This document shows positions 53,776 through 62,452 of a stretch of DNA of 64,000 bases, piece after piece (positions within the stretch are counted from its first letter, which is position 1; every line of letters starts with the position of its first letter). The stretch spans positions 1 to 64,000 of the forward strand of contig JAFLJS010000055.1 in the NCBI GenBank assembly GCA_022712895.1. The letters are read 5' to 3'. The stretch comes from Desulfocapsa sp. GTDB taxonomy: Bacteria > Desulfobacterota > Desulfobulbia > Desulfobulbales > Desulfocapsaceae. The notes under the pieces are model-generated. The model was not told the DNA's origin. It did not search any database and was given only the letters and a program-made list of their open reading frames with translations. A program made the translations under genes and the position numbers.

Positions 53776-55041
53776 TTAGACAGTACAACCATCCTCAACT
53801 TCCTTTCCGGGGAACCCAGCTCCGCTTGTCATCGAATTGATTATACAATTTCTACCAACACTGACCCCGGAAGGGATACACGCATCCTTTCCAACCAGAC
53901 TGATTCCGGTATAGAGATGTTTGGGGTTCTCAATATTGGGCACAGTATGGTTGGTACCTACTCCCACACTGGCATCACCATCAACCTGCACCCGTTTATC
54001 AAAGATAGCAAGATCGACCACACTGTTTTTTCCTACAACACAATCGGCAAAAAGGATTGAATCCCGAACAACCGCACCCTCTTCAACAACAACACCAGGT
54101 GCCAGAACCGAGTTTTCCACCGTCCCCCGGATAATACAGCCAGCAGATATCATCGACGAACGAACGCGCGCATTATTCCCGTATCTGGCTGGTGCCCGAT
54201 CGGCAGGACGGCCGTCTGCCTCAACATTTGTGCGAATGCCCCAGGCTTCCGGTGAAATGGGACTATTTTTACGGATCACATCCATATTGGCTTCCCAATA
54301 AGATTGTATAGTTCCCACATCACGCCAATATCCGTAGAAAGGATAGGCAAAAACATTGTCTTCGGCAATGGCTCGCGGTAAAATATGTAATCCAAAATCA
54401 ACTTCTTCCCTGTCTTTATAGAGGGAATTAAGGAGATACTTATAATCAAAGACATAAATCCCCATGGATGCAAGATTTGTCTTGGGGTTTTCAGGCTTTT
54501 CTTCCCAATCAATGATACGATTTTCATCGTCAATGATTCCTGCCCCAAACTGATGAATCTCGCTCATGGGAACCACCATCATACCAATGGTCACATCCGC
54601 CTTTTTGAAACGATGGCATTCGAGCATCGCATCAAAATCCATATTATAAATATGATCGCCGGAGAGAAGAATGACCTCGTCGGCTGGATTTTTTTCCAGG
54701 AAATCAATATTTTGACGAACGGCGTCAGCCGTACCTTTATACCAGTCCGAATCCTGAAAACCCGTATGGGGCGGCAGGATCTTCAGTCCCCGACTCCGCC
54801 CGGTAAAATCCCAGGCTTCACCGGTTCCCAGGTGACGCATAAGGGAAAGCGGCTTATATTGAGTAAGTACTCCCACTTTTGTAAGCCCGGAATTCATCAC
54901 GTTGCTGAGACTGAAATCAATAATCCTATACATTCCGGCAAAGGGCACTGCCGGTTTTGCCCGACTCTGAACCAGAATATTTAAACGGCTGCCGACGCCA
55001 CCGGCAAGGAGCAGAACCAATGCCTCTTTCTTATTTCTCAT
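53776..55041 (-). CDS. glgC: glucose-1-phosphate adenylyltransferase
   Basis: A 421-residue ADP-glucose pyrophosphorylase making ADP-glucose for glycogen synthesis. The nucleotide-binding loop GGVGSRLNILVQSRAKPAVPF is intact. WYKGTADAVRQN, ILLSGDHIYNMD and WEEKPENPKT are the catalytic and sugar-binding parts. The C-terminal left-handed beta-helix (about 300-410) carries hexapeptide repeats. Its ATG overlaps the TGA of the upstream paralogue (55038-55041), so the two are made together and may form a heterotetramer. Confidence 0.92.
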   Translation of the reverse strand: MRNKKEALVLLLAGGVGSRLNILVQSRAKPAVPFAGMYRIIDFSLSNVMNSGLTKVGVLTQYKPLSLMRHLGTGEAWDFTGRSRGLKILPPHTGFQDSDWYKGTADAVRQNIDFLEKNPADEVILLSGDHIYNMDFDAMLECHRFKKADVTIGMMVVPMSEIHQFGAGIIDDENRIIDWEEKPENPKTNLASMGIYVFDYKYLLNSLYKDREEVDFGLHILPRAIAEDNVFAYPFYGYWRDVGTIQSYWEANMDVIRKNSPISPEAWGIRTNVEADGRPADRAPARYGNNARVRSSMISAGCIIRGTVENSVLAPGVVVEEGAVVRDSILFADCVVGKNSVVDLAIFDKRVQVDGDASVGVGTNHTVPNIENPKHLYTGISLVGKDACIPSGVSVGRNCIINSMTSGAGFPGKEVEDGCTV

Positions 55042-56309
55042 TTCAGCACCTCCCCGGCAGCAACAACATTATTTTTCGGCCACTTATCATGCTCCTGATG
55101 GGGATATATTGTTGCACCTTCACCAATGACCATGGCCTCCGGTACATGATTATCCCAGCCGACAACGGTTACCAGTCCACTGGTATCTCCAACAGCTCCC
55201 CCTATGGAGACAGACTCACCGAAACTCGAATTCACATCTGTAATGACTTTATTAAATGAGCAGTTTTCACCAATTTTATTATTGAAAAAAAGGACAGAAT
55301 TCTCAATAACCGCGCCTTTCGCAACATGAACACCAGGGAACAGGATGGAATTTAAAACCGTTCCTTCCACGACACAACCGTTATACACCAGGCTATTATG
55401 CACGGTGGCATTCTCCCTGATAAGGGCTGGTTGCGCATCCCGGATTCCACGATGCTCCATATTGGTACGCAATCCCCAGGCTTCCATATCTATGGGAGGA
55501 TTTTCCCCCAAGAGATCCATATTTGACTGCCAGTACTCTTCCACCGTACGGGTATACCCCCAATATCCCTTGTATTTATAACCGTACACTTTCTTACCAG
55601 CGGCCAGCAGGAGGGGAATAATATCTTTTCCAAATTCAAACGAATCGGCGTCTTGATTCTCCGCCAACGCCCCATACAAAACGTCAGGCTTGAAAACAAG
55701 GACCGTCAGAGATGCCCAATCTGCCTCTGGTTTTTCAGGTTTTTCCCAATAGGCTGTCACCCGCCCGCCCAGTTCCCCATCCTCATCATCAATGGCTGCC
55801 ACACCAAAACGCTTAGCCTTCTCCCGTGCAACTTTTAGAAAAGCAATGGTGACATCGGCATCTTTCTGATGATGATAGGCGATGATATCCTGGTAATCCA
55901 TTTTGTAGATGTGATCCCCCGAGAGAATCAGAATCTCTTCCGGCTCATGATAACGTACAAAATCCAGATTTTTGTAAACGGCATCTGCCGTGCCACGATA
56001 CCAGTCAGTACAGGCTTTCAGCTCACTATTACCCTTTACCGGCGGTAGAATAGACACGCCGCGATTACGGCCAATCATGTCCCAGGCGGCTCCTGTGCCG
56101 ATATGATTTAGAAGAGAATAACTTCGATACTGCGAGAGAATGGCAACCTGTTCTATTCCAGAATGGAGTAGATTGCTTAAGGGGAAATCAATTACTCTGG
56201 CAAAGCCACCAAAAGGAACTGCTGACTTGGGACGATAATACGTAAGGACGTCCAGTTCATCAACACGGCCGCCAGCCAGGATCATTGCAAGGGTAGAAGG
56301 CTTCAACAT
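55038..56309 (-). CDS. GlgC paralogue with altered nucleotide-binding loop
   Basis: A 423-residue member of the same family with the same domain layout. The loop reads ILAGGRVDELDVLTYYRPKS, so the usual GxGxRL is lost and the AKPA segment becomes PKSA. WYRGTADAVYKN, ILSGDHIYKMD, YWEKPEKPE and the hexapeptide beta-helix are kept. It could be a regulatory subunit, as GlgD is for GlgC in Firmicutes, or an enzyme with another nucleotide. First gene of the pair; ATG 56309. Repeat copy E lies right upstream. Confidence 0.85.
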   Translation of the reverse strand: MLKPSTLAMILAGGRVDELDVLTYYRPKSAVPFGGFARVIDFPLSNLLHSGIEQVAILSQYRSYSLLNHIGTGAAWDMIGRNRGVSILPPVKGNSELKACTDWYRGTADAVYKNLDFVRYHEPEEILILSGDHIYKMDYQDIIAYHHQKDADVTIAFLKVAREKAKRFGVAAIDDEDGELGGRVTAYWEKPEKPEADWASLTVLVFKPDVLYGALAENQDADSFEFGKDIIPLLLAAGKKVYGYKYKGYWGYTRTVEEYWQSNMDLLGENPPIDMEAWGLRTNMEHRGIRDAQPALIRENATVHNSLVYNGCVVEGTVLNSILFPGVHVAKGAVIENSVLFFNNKIGENCSFNKVITDVNSSFGESVSIGGAVGDTSGLVTVVGWDNHVPEAMVIGEGATIYPHQEHDKWPKNNVVAAGEVLK

Positions 56310-56325
56310 TAACCACCAATAGGGC

Positions 56326-56584
56326 CGTGCAAAAGCTCTCCATCTGCCTCGTTGCTAGTAATTCCCTGTCATAACGACCTATCTCAACACGCCGATATGA
56401 TCAAAAAATAAAGCGCCTGCATATGGAGATTCTCACTTAGCCATCTGAAATTTTAGTATCTTATAACTTTCTTTCGCATTGTTTGGAAAGAAGCTGGTGA
56501 AGGTACTTACACCGGCTATTATTCGTTACCGGTGCTAGTTTTTTACTTAACCATCTAAATTCTGGGTTTTTACGAGTTTATCAA
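56326..56584. repeat. interspersed palindromic repeat, copy E (expanded)
   Basis: Left part GCTCTCCATCTGCCTCGTTG matches the left end of copy B. The right end GGGTTTTTACGAGTTTATCA (about 56565-56584) is nearly identical to copy B's right end. It is 259 bp: ACTTAGCCATCTGAAATTTTA and ACTTAACCATCTAAATTCTGG both occur, indicating an internal duplication or insertion of about 100 bp. It fills the gap between the GlgC paralogue and the DHH gene. Confidence 0.72.
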
Positions 56585-56601
56585 TGTTACAAAAAAAACT
56601 G

Positions 56602-57723
56602 TTATTTCATGTGTCTTGTCGCCAAACGTTTTAAAGCAAGTGTTGTAAATTCTTTATCGCCAAGCTCTAGATTCTCCAAAGGAACTTCAGCACGGGCAGC
56701 TTCCTTATGTCCTCCTGCCGAACCTACAGCACCAAATATTCGTTCTGCCAGTTTTCCGGCACTCTTTCGATAACCATCACAGCGAAAGATCACCACCAGT
56801 TTGCCCTTGTGGGTTCCCGAAACCAGAACCCAGTCGATTTTATCCACGTGGTTGAGGAAATCAGCAATATTTACCAGAATATCAGGGCTCCTCACACTCC
56901 CCAGATGGCTGTAATATCGACCTTTTGAGTATCTGAGCTTATTCAACGCCACATTGAAATATTTGAGTTCTGAACGTCTGAGATCCGTCAGCTCGAATTT
57001 TTTCACCAGGTTACGGTTTGCAACGTTAAACAGGTACCGAAAAGAGATACCATCAGCCAAAACTGAATGTTTAGAAAAATCCTGGGTATCAACTTTGATG
57101 GCATAAAAAAGAGCCGTTGCCAGGGCGGCTGACGGTTTCATGTTGGCCGCCCGCAAATACTCCACCAGCATAGTGGAGCACGCACCATATTGCGGTCTAA
57201 TATCTACAAAAGGCACCTCATATCCGCATTTCAGTGGATGATGGTCAATGATGGCATCAAACGCTATCCGCTCAAACACTGGCAGATGCTTTGGCTGTGA
57301 ATCAACCAGCACCTTTTTAGAAAATTCACTGACTTTAACACTGCCAAGACGTTCAAGCGGGATCTTCAAACGATCCACCATTGCCACATTATTCAAGCGC
57401 CTGATTTCGTTGGGATGGGCAATTGTCACCGACTTTACCCGGTAACGCAAAAGACGTTTAATCGCCATTGAACAAGCTAAAGCGTCAGGATCAGCATTTA
57501 TGCAGATAAGCACCTCATCCTCTTTTTCAAAAACTGCCCAAAATCTTTCTAGACGTTCTTTGGCACTTGTTCTTGCCGCTACGTGACAACCGTGATTCTG
57601 TTTTTTTCGAGCCATGCACAGTTCAGCAGTAGAGTAACCAATACTGCTTTCCCCTTCTATTTTGTTTTTTAGGTTCAGTATAGCAAATTCCAAAGCGATA
57701 GCTGAACAAGTTGTTTGCTCCAC
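56602..57723 (-). CDS. DHH-family phosphoesterase
   Basis: A 373-residue DHH/DHHA1 protein of the nanoRNase/pAp phosphatase (NrnA) superfamily. Metal-binding motifs are NADPDALACS (near 77-86) and IDHHP (near 165); DTQDFS matches motif IV. The DHHA1 substrate domain ends with GSAGGHKEAARAEV. It may degrade short oligonucleotides, cyclic-dinucleotide products such as pGpG, or pAp. The listed start is a GTG at 57723; ATG 57615 is an alternative, as the first 36 residues look non-conserved. No ribosome binding site at either. Confidence 0.82.
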   Translation of the reverse strand: MEQTTCSAIALEFAILNLKNKIEGESSIGYSTAELCMARKKQNHGCHVAARTSAKERLERFWAVFEKEDEVLICINADPDALACSMAIKRLLRYRVKSVTIAHPNEIRRLNNVAMVDRLKIPLERLGSVKVSEFSKKVLVDSQPKHLPVFERIAFDAIIDHHPLKCGYEVPFVDIRPQYGACSTMLVEYLRAANMKPSAALATALFYAIKVDTQDFSKHSVLADGISFRYLFNVANRNLVKKFELTDLRRSELKYFNVALNKLRYSKGRYYSHLGSVRSPDILVNIADFLNHVDKIDWVLVSGTHKGKLVVIFRCDGYRKSAGKLAERIFGAVGSAGGHKEAARAEVPLENLELGDKEFTTLALKRLATRHMK

Positions 57724-57822
57724 GGGACACGCTTTTAGCGAATTCCACGAAACAACAACTGGAACTATAGCACATCATTTCATTAAAGTGCAAGTCCACC
57801 GGCCACGCAATGCAACTCATTC

Positions 57823-59445
57823 TCAACTGTCTGATTGACTAAATATGGGGACTGAGGGAAAAAGAGAGGGATCGGTATGCGGAATAAAACGTGCCCCGGA
57901 AAAACGAATCATAAACTCCTGATTCACGTTGAGCTCGAGATAAGTGATGCTTGATACAATTTGTTCACACTCCAAACGTGCTTTTTCATCAAGCAATACC
58001 ATTTCGGCCCCTTGCAGAGAACTGTTACCAATAGGACGAAATGTCGACAGGGGAAGGTCCGGCAGCATGCCCAGGGTTATGGCGCATTCCGGGTTAATAT
58101 GACGACCAAATGCTCCCGCCACTATAACTTCCTCAAGCTCCTCAAAGTGAATACCCACCTGACTCACAAGGGTTCTAAGAACTGCATACATGGCTGCTTT
58201 AGAACGAATCATAGCATCCAGATCAATCTGCTCAAGAACCACGTCTTCAGCCCCATCCCTGTCACTGGTGAAGGCGAGTATAAAACACATGTCATCTCCT
58301 CGTAACTGAAGATGCTTTTTCATAAATGCCAGACGCTTTGGATCTTTTTCTGTGGATGGTTCCCTGAACTTCCCCCGGATATCGATCACCTGCGTCAGGT
58401 AGAGTGCTGCCACAAGATCAATAAGGCCCGACCCACATAGACCAATGGGTGCGACATCTCCTATGGTTCTGTACTCTATTACAAATGTTTGCGAATCGAT
58501 GGCAACATATTCGATGGCACCAGGCCCCGCTCGCATGCCCATACGGGCAACACCTCCCTCAAGGGCCGGCCCTGCAGCTCCGGCACAGGCAATGAGCCAT
58601 TCAGAGTTACCAAGCACCACCTCAGCGTTGGTACCGACATCAATAAGCATTCGTGTTTTTTCCGATCGGGCCATGCCAGACGCCAGAATACCTGAGATCA
58701 GATCACCACCAAAATAACTACCAATTGATGGCATGATAAAAAGGGGGGCCACAGGGCTGATAGCAAGGTTTAATTGCCCGGCTTCTATCCCACGGGCACG
58801 GTTAAAAAGGGGAATATAAGGTTCTCTGCAGAGTGTGTAAGGATCAACCCCCAAAAACAAATGAGTCATGGTGGTATTGCCTGATACTGACAGTGCCCGA
58901 ATTTCCAGCACAGGAATGTTCGCCTTTTGAGCCAGCTCTTCAGCAAGCTCATTAATGGAGGTGAGTATGGCCTGTTGTAATTCGTCCAGCCCTGCATCCT
59001 GAAAATCAGCAGCTATTATTTTTTGCTGACGACGTACAGCGGTTCCATGGTGAATACGGCTGAGGATATCAGAACCGAAACGAATCTGTGCATTTTCAAG
59101 ATTCGCGACAGCCAGTGTTTTCCCGTTTTGCAGGTTTACTAAAGTAGCTTCCAGATGAGTAGTCCCAAGGTCCAGGGCCATGGCTGCAACCACGGATGGC
59201 TCCTCTGCCAAAAAGCCCACGACTGACCAACCGTTCTCCAGATCATTGAGAAGGGCAAATCCTGTATACCCTGCATCACGAAACCCTCGAGCCACAGAAG
59301 TCATGCAGCTGTATGGCACCGACAAGGGCTGTCCATCCTGAAGCGTACCAGCAAGGGCCTGCAGCAAACGATCAAGATCAGCAGTATTATCACTGAGCCG
59401 GGGAGGACTGGCCTCCACATGTACAACAGAAACTATTGCTTTCAT
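57823..59445 (-). CDS. ASKHA-domain (DUF4445) corrinoid-activator-like ATPase
   Basis: A 540-residue protein matching the central and C-terminal parts of RACo-type reductive activators of corrinoid proteins. ASKHA motifs are ALDLGTTHLEATLV, DVGTNAEVVLG, AGAAGPALEGG, GLCGSGLIDLV and VAGAFGRHI. The N-terminal [2Fe-2S] domain of RACo is absent; instead residues 1-85 are short and Cys-poor. AGAGAGGAAA precedes ATG 59445. It may re-reduce inactive cob(II)alamin methyltransferases using another electron carrier; no corrinoid protein gene is adjacent. Confidence 0.82.
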   Translation of the reverse strand: MKAIVSVVHVEASPPRLSDNTADLDRLLQALAGTLQDGQPLSVPYSCMTSVARGFRDAGYTGFALLNDLENGWSVVGFLAEEPSVVAAMALDLGTTHLEATLVNLQNGKTLAVANLENAQIRFGSDILSRIHHGTAVRRQQKIIAADFQDAGLDELQQAILTSINELAEELAQKANIPVLEIRALSVSGNTTMTHLFLGVDPYTLCREPYIPLFNRARGIEAGQLNLAISPVAPLFIMPSIGSYFGGDLISGILASGMARSEKTRMLIDVGTNAEVVLGNSEWLIACAGAAGPALEGGVARMGMRAGPGAIEYVAIDSQTFVIEYRTIGDVAPIGLCGSGLIDLVAALYLTQVIDIRGKFREPSTEKDPKRLAFMKKHLQLRGDDMCFILAFTSDRDGAEDVVLEQIDLDAMIRSKAAMYAVLRTLVSQVGIHFEELEEVIVAGAFGRHINPECAITLGMLPDLPLSTFRPIGNSSLQGAEMVLLDEKARLECEQIVSSITYLELNVNQEFMIRFSGARFIPHTDPSLFPSVPIFSQSDS

Positions 59446-59580
59446 TTTCCTCTCTATTACGCAGTTTTCTTGACGTTGGGAACGTATGATGTTACCTACA
59501 GACAGTGCTCGTATGAAACGTTATATACGTTATACAAATTTTCCCAAAACATACCTTATTTCATTTAATTCTCAAACAAT

Positions 59581-59961
59581 ATGGAAAAAATTATTGGTAT
59601 TGCTCTTGGTGGAAGCCTTGGCGCCGTGGGAAGATATCTTATCATGCTGGTGGCAGGGGAATACCACACCGAATCACTGCCCCTTGGGACCCTCGTGGCC
59701 AATCTTATCGGTTGTCTGCTTATCGGGATATTCTGGTCACTGTTTGATCGAATCCAGATTAGCAACGAGTTTCGCTTATTCCTCTTCACCGGATTTTTAG
59801 GCGGATTCACTACATTTTCCACCTTTGCCCGAGAAACCATACAACTCTTCAAAACGGGCGAACATGTTCAGGCTTTCAGTTATCTGATACTCTCTAATTT
59901 TCTGGGGCTGTGCATGGTTGCTGCTGGTTTCCTGCTAACCCACAAATTGCTGCGCGGATAA
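59581..59961 (+). CDS. crcB: fluoride exporter CrcB/Fluc
   Basis: A 126-residue four-helix protein forming a dual-topology fluoride channel. Signature stretches are GGSLGAVGRYLI near the start, TLVANLIGCLLIG with the key Asn, and GFLGGFTTFSTFARE with the Phe-box and central Thr/Ser track. It protects against fluoride. I see no fluoride riboswitch in the 135-bp upstream gap. The next gene starts 6 nt after its stop. Confidence 0.95.
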   Translation: MEKIIGIALGGSLGAVGRYLIMLVAGEYHTESLPLGTLVANLIGCLLIGIFWSLFDRIQISNEFRLFLFTGFLGGFTTFSTFARETIQLFKTGEHVQAFSYLILSNFLGLCMVAAGFLLTHKLLRG

Positions 59962-59967
59962 TGTTAC

Positions 59968-61053
59968 GTGAATCTTCTTAACCGCTATATACTTACACAA
60001 TTTCTTCGCAACTTCCTGGTTGTCGCCGCTGCCTTTGTGTCCATATATATCCTCGTGGATTTCTTTGAAAAAATTGATAAATTCTTGGAAACAGGGCAAT
60101 CCATCCTCCTTGTTTTTCAATTTTTCATGCTTTCAGTTCCCTTTATCGTTGATATGCTGGGACCGGTTCTGATCCTGCTGGCCGGCGTAATCAGTCTGGG
60201 CGTCCTCAGTCACAATAATGAACTCACAGCAATGATGGCCGGCGGCATTCACCTGCGCACCATTATCAATCCGATTCTCATTGGCGCCCTGCTTCTGACC
60301 ATGCTTTTTCTGGCTATGGCACAGTGGGTATTACCCCGTACCATTGAAGCCACTAATACCATCTGGTACGAGAACGTAAAAGGTATGGTCCCTCTTGGGA
60401 TCTTTCGCAACGGACGCTACTATTACAAAGGCAAAGAAGGTTTTTATTCCTTCGTCAGACCCTGGCCCAAAAAAAATACTTTCCTGGATTTCTCCTATTC
60501 CAGTTGGAACCCTGACCACAAGCTTGAGACGCTGGTCTCTTCCAAATCTGCGAAATGGACACCAAAACATGGCTGGCTTCTGAAAAAAGGACAGATTCAG
60601 GAGAATCTTACCCCTGACGATTTTCGTACCACCCTGTTTGATGAGCAAAAATTCTCCTTCCCTGAAAGTCCAGAGTTCTTTTTCGTACCCAAACACCAAT
60701 CGGCCGAACTGTCTTTAACCGAACTTTTCCAGGACATGCATAACCAGGAAAGCAAAAATAAGACAATTGTTGCCCAGACGAACTTTTACAGCCGCATTTC
60801 CTATACCCTGCTGGGGATTCCTCTACTCTTTATGGGACTCCCTATGCTTATGCTTTCCTACCGCAAGTGGGGGAAAGACCTGGCTGTTGCCATCCCTGTG
60901 AGTTGTGGTATGGCCTTTGTCGCCTGGGGAATCTGGGGGGCATTGCAGTCGCTTGCCAAGGCTGGATACCTTTCACCACTTCTTGCAGCAATGCTCATTC
61001 ACCTGTTCTTCGGGATCACCGGCTTCCTCTTCCTGCATAAACAGAGTACCTGA
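59968..61053 (+). CDS. LptF/LptG-family LPS export permease
   Basis: A 361-residue YjgP/YjgQ family permease of the Lpt ABC transporter that extracts LPS from the inner membrane. Three N-terminal helices and three C-terminal helices flank a periplasmic beta-jellyroll (about 120-265). NRYILTQFLRNF at the start and NNELTAMMAGGIHLRTI (coupling region) are typical. More LptG-like by the final GIWGALQSLAKAGYL stretch, but I leave the symbol open. The GTG start 59968 is 6 nt after crcB. Usually lptF and lptG are adjacent; only one is here. Confidence 0.82.
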   Translation: MNLLNRYILTQFLRNFLVVAAAFVSIYILVDFFEKIDKFLETGQSILLVFQFFMLSVPFIVDMLGPVLILLAGVISLGVLSHNNELTAMMAGGIHLRTIINPILIGALLLTMLFLAMAQWVLPRTIEATNTIWYENVKGMVPLGIFRNGRYYYKGKEGFYSFVRPWPKKNTFLDFSYSSWNPDHKLETLVSSKSAKWTPKHGWLLKKGQIQENLTPDDFRTTLFDEQKFSFPESPEFFFVPKHQSAELSLTELFQDMHNQESKNKTIVAQTNFYSRISYTLLGIPLLFMGLPMLMLSYRKWGKDLAVAIPVSCGMAFVAWGIWGALQSLAKAGYLSPLLAAMLIHLFFGITGFLFLHKQST

Positions 61054-61805
61054 TGGAACGAACCCAAAAGCAACTGTTTGGAATTGTAGGCGTTCCACCT
61101 CTCGCTGTTATGGAGGAACTTGCAGCCAACAGGAGTGATATTGTTGATCTGGATGAACCACAGGGACGAATTGACCTGGAAACAGCATCTCCTTTCCTGC
61201 CACGCGTCTATTGCGGAATTTTACGAACCGTTATCGCCAATTGCCTTGCTGTAAAACCGGATGTGATCTATATCGATACCGGAGCTGGCAAATGTGATTG
61301 CGCCGTCCACACAGCAACGGTGCTCGAGGATATCCTGCCACAAACTACAATCATCAGAACCAAAAACCAGGATTCCTGTGATTTTGGCATTCCACTTTGC
61401 AAGGCACGTATGAATCTGGTGGAGAAGATGTCAGCTATAACCTCTGGGGTTCAGCTGATAGCAGTAGAGCAAGAGATTATCCCCTGCCAGCCCACCGCCG
61501 GATTCTGGGGTGTGCCACCACGGGACTTCTCCCTACTCAGTCTCTTCCCTGACACCACCCACATCTATGGCTGGGCACGTTGTATGGAAAACAAAACGCC
61601 AGACAATACCGAGATGGAATGCCATTACAATTCAGATATCCCCACCGTCTTTTTTGCCCAGTCTTTCTGTGCAAAAACAGCCCTTGCCAGACATCTCGCA
61701 GGCAAACACCCCCATGGGCTTTACCTCGATTGTGATGTGACAGCAGGCAACAGTGCTAAATCCAAGATCCAGGCATTTCTTGAGCTTTCAGGAGTTACGA
61801 TCTAA
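61053..61805 (+). CDS. small HgdB-like (2-hydroxyacyl-CoA dehydratase-type) protein
   Basis: A 250-residue protein with ten or more cysteines. RVYCGILRTVIANCLAVKPD and VIYIDTGAGKCDCAVHTATV recall the cluster-binding Rossmann part of HgdB/FldC-type dehydratase subunits. Known subunits are about 370-430 residues, so this is a compact or truncated version. Start and stop overlap both neighbours by one base (TGATG, TAATG). The HgdC-like gene follows directly, which supports the assignment, but function is uncertain. It may be an ATP-driven low-potential reductase acting on something other than an acyl-CoA. Confidence 0.55.
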   Translation: MERTQKQLFGIVGVPPLAVMEELAANRSDIVDLDEPQGRIDLETASPFLPRVYCGILRTVIANCLAVKPDVIYIDTGAGKCDCAVHTATVLEDILPQTTIIRTKNQDSCDFGIPLCKARMNLVEKMSAITSGVQLIAVEQEIIPCQPTAGFWGVPPRDFSLLSLFPDTTHIYGWARCMENKTPDNTEMECHYNSDIPTVFFAQSFCAKTALARHLAGKHPHGLYLDCDVTAGNSAKSKIQAFLELSGVTI

Positions 61806-62452
61806 TGCTGCTGGCAGATTTTGGAACATCCTACTGCAAACTTCTGGACACAGAATCAGACAAGCCACCAACCCTCATCCCCACCAGAGACCTTGACCGA
61901 AAAAACATTCAGGTAGATATCGCCACAGGCCATAACGGAAAACGTTATGCCACACAATATGTAAATGAACTGACGGCACTTGCCAGAGGTGGTCTCAGCT
62001 TGATTGATGAGCCATCTTTCACACTACTAGACTGTGGAAGCCGTGATATCAAATATGTTATTTACGAAGAGGGGATAATTAAAGATATGGGATGGAATGC
62101 AGAATGCGGTGCATCCATGGGCTTTACCATAGAACTTCTTGAAAAGTACTACACCATAGATTTTGCAAACCTTGAGATCCCCAAAAGTTCCTTCTCAATC
62201 ACCTGCGGAGTTCTGGGCATGAGCCATATCTTTGATGCGGTGGTGACGGGAGAAAGTGAAGCAAAAGCAGTGGCTAAATTTGTGAAAGGGATTGCTCTCA
62301 ACGCCTATAACTTTGCAAAACATCCAGAAAAAATATATCTCTCTGGAGGGCTTTGCGACAATCCCCTTTTTGTTGGATCCTTTCCCTGTTCTGTTGTACC
62401 CCTAGGGCGCTTTGTACTTCTGGAAGGTTTACAGACTCCTAGCGCCAGGTAA
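61805..62452 (+). CDS. HgdC/BadF-type activator ATPase
   Basis: A 215-residue ASKHA ATPase of the BcrAD/BadFG/HgdC family. The ATP site starts at ADFGTSYCK; the second phosphate loop is LLDCGSRDIKYV. The two cysteines that bind the inter-subunit [4Fe-4S] cluster are present in WNAECGASMGF and SITCGVLGMS, and YLSGGL closes the adenosine site. Such activators fire single low-potential electrons into a partner. Slightly shorter than HgdC (about 260). TAATG overlap with the HgdB-like gene makes the pair an operon. Its end overlaps a convergent gene by 14 nt. Confidence 0.85.
   Translation: MLLADFGTSYCKLLDTESDKPPTLIPTRDLDRKNIQVDIATGHNGKRYATQYVNELTALARGGLSLIDEPSFTLLDCGSRDIKYVIYEEGIIKDMGWNAECGASMGFTIELLEKYYTIDFANLEIPKSSFSITCGVLGMSHIFDAVVTGESEAKAVAKFVKGIALNAYNFAKHPEKIYLSGGLCDNPLFVGSFPCSVVPLGRFVLLEGLQTPSAR

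Noticed and set aside
59446..59580. Fluoride riboswitch ahead of crcB
   Set aside because: Looked for the crcB-motif pseudoknot and its conserved loops; none visible in the 135-bp gap.
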